Of a stretch of DNA of 12,825 nucleotides, positions 5,825 to 12,825 are shown piece after piece. How positions within the stretch are numbered: position 1 is the stretch's first letter; each line of letters opens with the position of its first letter. Made by a program: the position numbers and the translations under genes. Below the pieces are notes generated by a model. The model was not told where the DNA came from, searched no databases, and saw nothing but the letters and a program-made list of their open reading frames with translations. The stretch covers positions 1 to 12,825 of the forward strand of contig JBIKLI010000102.1 in NCBI GenBank assembly GCA_044359885.1, in the 5' to 3' direction. This DNA comes from CAIOSQ01 sp044359885 (lineage in GTDB: Bacteria > Pseudomonadota > Alphaproteobacteria > CACIAM-22H2).

Positions 5825-6922
5825 TCAGGTCGCCCCGAGCGCGGCCAGCAGCCTGCGGACCGGTTCGGCCGGCACGTCGTTGGCGACGAAGGCCTGGCCG
5901 ATGCCGCGGGCCAGGATGAAGGTCAGCCCGCCGCGCGCCTTCTTGTCCTGCGCCATCAGCGCGATCAGGCGATCGATGCGCCAGTCGCCCTGCGGCAGGG
6001 CGGTCGGCAGGCCAGCCGCTGCGACATGGCGACGGACCCGGGCGGCGTCTTCCGGCGGACACAGGCCCAGGGCGGCCGAGAGATCGAAGGCGAGGCACAT
6101 GCCGAACCCGACCGCCTCGCCATGCAGCAGCGCGTCGCCGAACCCGAGAGACGCCTCGAAGGCATGCGCGAAGGTATGGCCGAGATTGAGCAGCGCGCGC
6201 TGGCCCGCCTCGCGCTCGTCGGCGCCGACGATCCGCGCCTTGGCGCGGCAGCTCTGCGCCACCGCATGGGTCTGCGCGGCCACGTCGCCGGCCAGAAGCG
6301 CCGGCGCATGCGCCTCGCACCAGGCGAAGAAATCGGCATCGCCGAGCAGCCCGTATTTCACCACCTCGGCATAGCCGGCCGCCAGTTCGCGCCCCGGCAG
6401 CGTCGCCAGGACATCGAGGTCGCACAGCACCAGCCGCGGCTGATGGAAGCTGCCGATCAGGTTCTTGCCCTGGGGGGCGTCGACCGCGGTCTTGCCCCCG
6501 ACCGCGCTGTCGACCTGGGCCAGCAACGTCGTCGGCGCCTGGACGAAGTCCACGCCGCGAAGCAGCAGGCTGGCGGCGAGACCCGTGATGTCGCCGACCA
6601 CGCCCCCGCCCAGCGCCACCAGCACCGAGCGCCGCTCGGGACGCAGGTCGAGCAGCCTTTCCAGAAGCCGTCCGAGCTCGGCCCAGGACTTGGTCTGTTC
6701 GCCCGCCGGCAGCACGAGACGGTGGACGTCGATCCCGGCCTCGGCGAACCCGGCCTCCAGGCGGCCGGCATGCAGCCCGGCGACGATCTCGTCGGTGACC
6801 AGGAAGACGCGTCTTTCGGCGATCAGCGGACGGGCCAGCGCGCCACCGCGCTGCAGCAGGCCGCGACCGACATGGATGTCGTAGCTGCGTGCGCCAAGCT
6901 CGACCCGGACGATCTCGCTCAT
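5825..6922 (-). CDS. aroB: 3-dehydroquinate synthase
   Basis: 365 residues, typical for AroB, which converts DAHP to 3-dehydroquinate (second step of the shikimate pathway, cytosolic, NAD+ and divalent metal dependent). Visible motifs are the NAD-binding LVALGGGVVGDITG (101-114), APTTLLAQVDSAVGGKTAVD (129-148), and KNLIGSFHQP (153-162). Metal ligands are Glu186 in AGYAEVVKYG, His249 in LNLGHTFAHAFE and His267 in LLHGEAV. All expected residues are present. The start codon overlaps the aroK stop (ATGA, 6919-6922), so the pair is translationally coupled. The gene converges on the VanZ-like gene with 15 bp between the stops and no strong terminator. Confidence 0.97.
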   Translation of the reverse strand: MSEIVRVELGARSYDIHVGRGLLQRGGALARPLIAERRVFLVTDEIVAGLHAGRLEAGFAEAGIDVHRLVLPAGEQTKSWAELGRLLERLLDLRPERRSVLVALGGGVVGDITGLAASLLLRGVDFVQAPTTLLAQVDSAVGGKTAVDAPQGKNLIGSFHQPRLVLCDLDVLATLPGRELAAGYAEVVKYGLLGDADFFAWCEAHAPALLAGDVAAQTHAVAQSCRAKARIVGADEREAGQRALLNLGHTFAHAFEASLGFGDALLHGEAVGFGMCLAFDLSAALGLCPPEDAARVRRHVAAAGLPTALPQGDWRIDRLIALMAQDKKARGGLTFILARGIGQAFVANDVPAEPVRRLLAALGAT

Positions 6923-7497
6923 GGCGACGTCTCCTGCGCGGCGAGATGGGCGCGCAGCGCCGCGATCACGCGATCGACCGTGGTCTCGGCGGGCGATTCG
7001 TCGCTTTCGACCACCAGGTCGGCCTCGGCATAGACCGGGTGACGCAACGCCATCAGCCTTTCGAGCACCTCGCGCGGGTCGCCCTGCTTGAGCAGGGGCC
7101 GATTGCTGCGCCGCGCCACCCGGCGAAGCAGCACGTCAAGCTCTGCGCGCAGCCAGACGGCGATGGCATGATTGCGGATGGCGGCCCGCGTCTCGGCATC
7201 CATGAAGGCACCGCCGCCGGTGGCCAGCACGATCGGCGCCCGCTCCTCCAGCAGGCGCAGGATCACGCGCCGCTCCCCGTCGCGGAACGCCGGTTCGCCG
7301 AAACGCGCGAAGATCTCCTCGATCGTGCAGCCGGCGGCGCGCTCGATCTCGGTATCGGCATCGAGGAAGTCGAGCCCGAGCCGCTGCGCGAGGCGGCGGC
7401 CGATCGAGGACTTGCCTGCGCCCATGAGCCCGACCAGCACGATGCTGCGTCCGGCCAGCGGCAGGTCGATGGGAGTGTCGGCGGGGTCTGGGGTCAC
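6919..7497 (-). CDS. aroK: Shikimate kinase
   Basis: 192 residues from a GTG at 7497. It phosphorylates shikimate with ATP, feeding chorismate synthesis together with AroB. Motifs are Walker A GLMGAGKS (23-30), shikimate-contacting Asp48 in FLDADTEIE and Arg72 in FRDGE (71-75), GGG (94-96), and the lid Arg133 in RRSNRPLL. A GTG at 7569 would add 24 residues. I prefer 7497 because AAGG lies 8 nt upstream and because the extra stretch has many A/T-ending codons (8 of 24), unlike the rest of the gene, and looks like a divergent intergenic region. It is the first gene of the aroK-aroB unit and is divergent from the small membrane ORF at 7593. Confidence 0.95.
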   Translation of the reverse strand: MTPDPADTPIDLPLAGRSIVLVGLMGAGKSSIGRRLAQRLGLDFLDADTEIERAAGCTIEEIFARFGEPAFRDGERRVILRLLEERAPIVLATGGGAFMDAETRAAIRNHAIAVWLRAELDVLLRRVARRSNRPLLKQGDPREVLERLMALRHPVYAEADLVVESDESPAETTVDRVIAALRAHLAAQETSP

Positions 7498-7506
7498 GGT
7501 TCGGGC

Positions 7507-7535
7507 CTTGAAATCGCCATCGACCCTCTGTAGCA
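7507..7535 (+). promoter_or_regulatory. Candidate rightward promoter in the aroK divergent region
   Basis: CTTGAA (7507-7512) is followed after 17 nt by GTAGCA (7530-7535). The -35 is close to the alphaproteobacterial form but the -10 is poor. The start would fall near 7542, about 50 nt before the small ORF at 7593. The same 95-bp gap must also hold the leftward aroK promoter, for which I see no good match. Weak call. Confidence 0.3.
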
Positions 7536-7592
7536 GAACCCTGCCCCCGGCGGCAGCTTCGCTTGCCACGCCGGGCGCCGGATCCCGACCGC

Positions 7593-7736
7593 ATGCTGCG
7601 CCGCCTCATCCTCCTGATCCTCCTGATCCTCGTGCTCGGTGCCGCGCTCGGCATCGCGGCGCTGGGCTTCATCGACATCCCCGCGCCGACCGAACGGATC
7701 GAGAAAGCGATTCCCGGTGACCGCCTGCCCCGCTAG
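7593..7736 (+). CDS. Small hydrophobic membrane peptide, unknown function
   Basis: 47 residues from the ATG at 7593 to TAG at 7734-7736. The N-terminus MLRR is followed by an uninterrupted hydrophobic segment (LILLILLILVLGAALGIAAL, about residues 5-24) and a polar C-terminus with FIDIPAPTERIEKAIPGD. The topology would be a single-pass protein with a short positive cytoplasmic end and an outward tail, or an uncleaved signal anchor. Its stop overlaps the start of the secreted protein gene at 7717 by 20 bp in another frame, suggesting co-translation. The segment contains a CTCCTGATC repeat coding for LLI, which could arise by slippage. I do not recognise a family. The position, codon third-base GC bias and overlap support it being real. 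Confidence 0.6.
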   Translation: MLRRLILLILLILVLGAALGIAALGFIDIPAPTERIEKAIPGDRLPR

Positions 7737-9435
7737 CCGCCGCGCCGCCCTGATCGTCGTCGCCCTGCTCTGCGGGGCCACGGGAACCGCCGACGCGCAG
7801 AGCGGCCGGCCGATCCGGCTGATCCCCGGCGGCGACGCCATGGCCGCCCCCGAGCGGGTGGAACGCAATGTCCGCAACGACGGCGTCCTGGCGCCGACCG
7901 AGCGCGACATCGCGGGGATCCTGGATTTCGCCAATGGCGCGCTGCCGGCAACGCTGTGGACGGGATCGACCCGCCGGGCGCTGGATCCGCTGCTCGGCAC
8001 GCTGACCGCCGGCCGGTATGCCACGCTGCGCGAGCTGACCCGCCGCGCCTTGGCCTCGCCCGCCAATCCGCCGGCCGCCGAACCCGGCGACCGGCTGCCC
8101 GACTTCGCCGCGCTTCGCGCCGCGGCGCTGCTGCGCCTGGGCGAGACCGACCACGCGCGCGCGCTGGCCACGCGGATCCTGCGCTTCCAGAACACCGAGG
8201 AAACCGCGCATGGCGTGCTGCGCGAGGCGCTCTTCCTCGCCGCCGATACGGGTCCGGCCTGCGAGCAGCTGCGCGCCACGTCGGCACTGGCGGCGCAGCC
8301 CGACTGGGCGCGCGCGCTCGTCGTCTGCCAGGCCCTCGAGGGCGACCTCGCCCGGGCCCGTCTCGGCCTCGTGTTCCAGCGCGAGCAGAAGATCCCCGCG
8401 GACGACTGGCTCGAGCGGCTGATCGCCTATCTCGACGGCGCGCCGCGCGCCCTCGAGGGAGCGAAGGCCGATCTGCGCCCCCATCACCTGCCGCTCTTCG
8501 CCAGCGCGAAGATGGCGCCGCCCGCGACCGCCCTCGCGACCTTGTCGCCCGCCATGCTCCTCGCCCTGGCCATGAACCCCGCCTTCGCCATCGAAACGCG
8601 AATGCGCGCGGCCGAGACGGCGACCGCCTCCTTCGCCGCCGATGGCCGGTTGCTGGCGGAACTCTACGCATCGGTCAGCTTCCAGCCGCGCGAGGCCGCC
8701 GACCTGCTGGGCTTCGCCGCCCAGGAGGCTGGGCCGCGCGGCCGCGCCGCGCTCTACCGCCACGTGCGCAACCAGGCCTCGGGGCCGGCCCGCGCCAGCG
8801 CCTTCGCCCAGGCGGTGCAGGTGGCCGAGCGGCGCGGCGCCGGCCGGGCGTTCCGCCGCGCCGCCATCGACCTCGTGCGCGAGATCCCGCCGACGAGCGA
8901 GGCGGCCGAGCACGCCGTGCTGATCGCGCGGACGCTGCTGATCGAGCGGCGCACCGCCGAGGCGACGCGCTGGTACGACATCCTCAAGGTCGGTGCCGGG
9001 CCGACCGACGGCACGGCGCTGCTGGGGCCGCTGCTGTTCCTGGCCGGCGTGCCGCTGCCGGAGATGGGCAGTTCCCAGACGCTTCTCGCGTGGCGCGACC
9101 TGCAGGCCAGGCTGGATCCACCGCGCGCCGCCGCCCGGGTGCGGATGCTGCGGCATCTGATGGATGCGGTCGGCGCCCGGGCTCTGGAACTGGAAGACCC
9201 CGCCGAAGCGGCCGCGGCCGAACCCGGCTCGCCGCTGCTGGCGGCGCTGCGCCGCGCGGCCGAGCAGCGGCTGATGGGCGAGACGATCCTGCGCGCCGCC
9301 GCCGCGATGGCCGAACCGGGGCTGCGGGAGAACGCGCTCGCGATCGCCGCCGCCGTGCGGGCGCTGACCGAGGCCGGGCTCGGCGACGACGGCCGCGGCC
9401 TCGCGCTCGAAGCGGCGCTGGCCGCAGGCCTCTGA
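7717..9435 (+). CDS. Secreted alanine-rich helical (solenoid-like) protein of unknown function
   Basis: 572 residues from a GTG at 7717; an upstream in-frame start at 7639 would run through the small ORF and spoil the signal peptide. A Sec signal is clear: MTACPASRR, hydrophobic ALIVVALLCGATG, then ADA-QS with cleavage predicted after Ala27. The mature protein is Ala/Leu/Arg-rich with amphipathic helices throughout and no obvious catalytic motif, resembling a TPR-like alpha-solenoid in the periplasm. A conserved-looking block near the N-terminus reads ILDFANGALPATLWTGSTRR. The gene lies between the aroK divergent region and xerD, 16 bp before the latter. A 604-residue ORF on the other strand covers the same DNA but has no comparable signal and is treated as a shadow. 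I do not assign a function. Confidence 0.8.
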   Translation: MTACPASRRAALIVVALLCGATGTADAQSGRPIRLIPGGDAMAAPERVERNVRNDGVLAPTERDIAGILDFANGALPATLWTGSTRRALDPLLGTLTAGRYATLRELTRRALASPANPPAAEPGDRLPDFAALRAAALLRLGETDHARALATRILRFQNTEETAHGVLREALFLAADTGPACEQLRATSALAAQPDWARALVVCQALEGDLARARLGLVFQREQKIPADDWLERLIAYLDGAPRALEGAKADLRPHHLPLFASAKMAPPATALATLSPAMLLALAMNPAFAIETRMRAAETATASFAADGRLLAELYASVSFQPREAADLLGFAAQEAGPRGRAALYRHVRNQASGPARASAFAQAVQVAERRGAGRAFRRAAIDLVREIPPTSEAAEHAVLIARTLLIERRTAEATRWYDILKVGAGPTDGTALLGPLLFLAGVPLPEMGSSQTLLAWRDLQARLDPPRAAARVRMLRHLMDAVGARALELEDPAEAAAAEPGSPLLAALRRAAEQRLMGETILRAAAAMAEPGLRENALAIAAAVRALTEAGLGDDGRGLALEAALAAGL

Positions 9436-9451
9436 GCCGCGACGGCCGGCG

Positions 9452-10402
9452 ATGGGGCGCCATGCACGCCGCGCCCTCGGCAACGATCCGCGGATCGAGG
9501 CGTTCCTTGAGATGATGGCGGCCAGCCGCGGCGCGGCACGGCCGACATTGCTGGCCTACGGCAAGGATCTGGCCGATCTGGCCGCCTTCGTGGCGCCGGC
9601 ATCGCCGGCGACCGCCACCGCCGCCCAGCTGCGCGACTACATGCTTGCGCTGGGGCGCGTCGGCGCCAGCCCGGCGACCGCGGCGCGGCGGCGCTCGTCG
9701 CTGCGCCAGTTCTACCGCTTCCTGGTCGAGGAGGGCGTTCGGGCCGACGATCCGGCCGCCGGGCTGGAGGCGCCTCGCCGCGGCCGCAGCCTGCCCAAGC
9801 TGCTGACCCAGGAAGAAACGGCCGCCCTGCTGGCTGCGGCGCGCGCCGCCGGCGACGGGGCCGAAGCGCGGCGGCTGACCGCGATCGTCGAACTGCTCTA
9901 CGGCTCGGGACTGCGCGTCGCCGAGCTGGCGTCGCTGAAGCTGTCGGCCATCGATCGTTCCGGCACCTTCCTGCGGATCCGCGGCAAGGGATCGAAGGAC
10001 CGGCTTGCGCCGCTCAACCCGGGCGCGCATGGGGCGATCCAGCGCTATCTCGAGGTCCGGTCGACCTTCCTGCCGCGCGGCGGCGCCGGGGATCGCCATC
10101 TGTTCTGCTCGCGCGGCGCGGCCGGCCATCTGACCCCCGCCCGGATCGCGCAACTGCTGAAGGGACTGGCACCGGGGGCCGGGATCGACCCCCGCCGCCT
10201 GTCGCCCCATGTGCTGCGCCACGCCTTCGCCACCCATCTGCTGGATGGGGGGGCGGATCTGCGCGCCGTCCAGCAGATGCTGGGCCACGCCGACATCTCC
10301 ACGACCCAGATCTACACCCATGTCGCCGGCGACCGGCTGCGACGCGTCGTCGAGACCCATCATCCGCTCGCCGCGAGACCCCGGGGACAGCGGGCGCGTT
10401 AG
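9452..10402 (+). CDS. xerD: Site-specific tyrosine recombinase XerD
   Basis: 316 residues. The N-terminal core-binding SAM-like domain spans about 12-100 and the catalytic domain about 115-305. All catalytic residues are visible: Arg155 (GSGLRVAEL), Lys179 (RGKGSKDR), His253 and Arg256 (LSPHVLRHAFATH), His279 (MLGHADISTTQIYTH) and nucleophile Tyr288. Their spacing follows E. coli XerD closely. With XerC it resolves chromosome dimers at dif under FtsK control. The single-copy context next to accA, rather than next to phage or integron genes, argues for housekeeping XerD over a mobile integrase; XerC cannot be fully excluded from sequence alone. The ATG at 9452 lacks a strong Shine-Dalgarno sequence. 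It starts 16 bp after the secreted-protein gene and may be co-transcribed. Confidence 0.93.
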   Translation: MGRHARRALGNDPRIEAFLEMMAASRGAARPTLLAYGKDLADLAAFVAPASPATATAAQLRDYMLALGRVGASPATAARRRSSLRQFYRFLVEEGVRADDPAAGLEAPRRGRSLPKLLTQEETAALLAAARAAGDGAEARRLTAIVELLYGSGLRVAELASLKLSAIDRSGTFLRIRGKGSKDRLAPLNPGAHGAIQRYLEVRSTFLPRGGAGDRHLFCSRGAAGHLTPARIAQLLKGLAPGAGIDPRRLSPHVLRHAFATHLLDGGADLRAVQQMLGHADISTTQIYTHVAGDRLRRVVETHHPLAARPRGQRAR

Positions 10403-10409
10403 CCTCGCG

Positions 10410-10439
10410 CTTGCCCCGGGCGGGGCGCCTCGGTAAGAA
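10410..10439 (+). promoter_or_regulatory. aceB: Candidate promoter of malate synthase
   Basis: TTGCCC (10411-10416, within CTTGCC) lies 17 nt before TAAGAA (10434-10439). Matches are partial, but the spacing is ideal and the predicted start (about 10446) coincides with the first base of a perfect hairpin. It lies wholly in the 92-bp gap after xerD. Confidence 0.35.
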
Positions 10440-10445
10440 GCGCGC

Positions 10446-10467
10446 GGCTCCGGGGACGGCCGGAGCC
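10446..10467 (+). other. 5'-UTR hairpin upstream of malate synthase
   Basis: GGCTCCGG (10446-10453) pairs perfectly with CCGGAGCC (10460-10467) around a 6-nt loop. No T-run follows, so it is a poor terminator for xerD. It would sit at or near the 5' end of the aceB mRNA, about 27 nt before the start codon and clear of the Shine-Dalgarno AGGGAG (10480-10485), where it could stabilise the transcript. Confidence 0.5.
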
Positions 10468-10494
10468 CACCAACCCGGTAGGGAGTCGCAAGCC

Positions 10495-12378
<1,884 letters not shown>

Positions 12379-12393
12379 CGGGGCCGGTCAGGC

Positions 12394-12825
12394 ATGGCCC
12401 AGTATCTCGACTTCGAGAAACCGATCGCCGAACTCGAGGGCAAGATCGAGGAGTTGCGCCATCTTTCCGGGTCGTCGAACCTCAACATCGCCGACGAGGT
12501 CGCCCGGCTGCAGCAGAAGGTCGAGCGCCAGCTGCGCCAGACCTACGCCAAGCTGACCCCGTGGCAGAAGGTCCAGGTGGCGCGTCATCCGGAGCGGCCG
12601 CACGCGGTCGACTACATCGCGGCCCTGGTCGAGGAATGGACGCCTCTGGCGGGCGACAGGCTGTTCGGCGAGGACCTCGCGCTCCTCGGCGGGATCGGCC
12701 GGATCGATGGCCGGTCCTGCGTGGTGCTGGGTCAGGAGCGGGGCCACGACACCGAGACCCGGGTGAAGCACAATTTCGGCATGGCGCGGCCCGAGGGCTA
12801 CCGCAAGGCCCAGCGGCTTATGAAC
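12394..12825 (+). CDS. accA: Acetyl-CoA carboxylase carboxyltransferase subunit alpha, N-terminal part (3' end outside window)
   Basis: The frame from the ATG at 12394 stays open to the window edge, giving 144 residues of a protein normally about 315-320 long. It begins MAQYLDFEKPIAELEGKIEEL, continues with QQKVERQLRQTYAKLTPWQKVQVARHPERPHAVDYI, and reaches VVLGQERGHDTETRVKHNFGM then RPEGYRKAQRLMN, all characteristic of AccA. With AccD it transfers carboxyl from carboxybiotin to acetyl-CoA, giving malonyl-CoA for fatty-acid synthesis in the cytosol. It follows the malate synthase by 15 bp on the same strand, so it may be read from the aceB promoter as well as its own; no separate promoter is visible. 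Confidence 0.97.
   Translation, partial: MAQYLDFEKPIAELEGKIEELRHLSGSSNLNIADEVARLQQKVERQLRQTYAKLTPWQKVQVARHPERPHAVDYIAALVEEWTPLAGDRLFGEDLALLGGIGRIDGRSCVVLGQERGHDTETRVKHNFGMARPEGYRKAQRLMN

Noticed and set aside
7669..9483. 604-residue minus-strand ORF opposite the secreted protein
   Set aside because: Arg/Gly/Gln-rich with no recognisable motif or signal; the plus-strand frame has a signal peptide, helical periodicity and operon-like spacing to xerD.
9452..10402. Tyrosine recombinase as a sign of an integrated element
   Set aside because: It has XerD-like catalytic spacing and lies between housekeeping genes, with no attachment-site repeats or phage genes; the only tRNA is 9 kb away on the other side.

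Overview
The window is very GC-rich, almost entirely coding DNA of alphaproteobacterial character, most like Rhodospirillales/Azospirillum-type genomes. The evidence is the strong G/C preference at third codon positions, CTTGNN-N17 type promoters, GTG starts with 4-base gene overlaps, and an alphaproteobacterial small RNA of the alpha-r8 (MmgR / Rfam suhB) type. It is mainly housekeeping chromosome; I see no insertion sequence, prophage or CRISPR array.

Layout. (1) 1-324: the 3' end of a polysaccharide deacetylase of the XrtA/PEP-CTERM type, convergent with a tRNA-Val(GAC) gene (358-432, minus) that has its own promoter; a 10-bp hairpin lies over the deacetylase stop codon. (2) 526-1410: an N-formylglutamate amidohydrolase family protein. 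(3) 1422-1556: on the minus strand, a small RNA gene with the core UUUCCUCCCU, a GNRA-capped intrinsic terminator and a promoter carrying two TGC-rich boxes 21 bp apart. (4) 1637-5809: a tightly packed plus-strand cluster of a STAS-MlaE permease, MlaF ATPase, MlaD/MCE protein and PqiC-like lipoprotein (a retrograde phospholipid-transport type ABC system), followed by overlapping bolA and a VanZ-like membrane protein that appears to need a CTG start. (5) 5825-7497, minus strand: aroB and aroK, overlapping by 4 bp (shikimate pathway), convergent with the Mla cluster. (6) 7593-9435, plus: a 47-residue membrane peptide overlapping a secreted alanine-rich helical protein of unknown function. (7) 9452-10402: xerD. 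(8) 10495-12378: malate synthase with an unusual histone-H1-like Lys/Ala/Pro tail of about 95 residues. (9) 12394-end: the 5' part of accA.

How the parts relate. The Mla cluster serves outer-membrane lipid asymmetry, and accA feeds fatty-acid synthesis. Malate synthase consumes acetyl-CoA in the glyoxylate shunt, and the alpha-r8 sRNA family is known in Sinorhizobium meliloti for limiting polyhydroxybutyrate (PHB) granules, another acetyl-CoA sink. Those links are inferred from family knowledge, not shown by the sequence. The two items most worth follow-up are the sRNA with its paired operator-like boxes and the polycationic tail on malate synthase, which contains a recently expanded 15-bp repeat.
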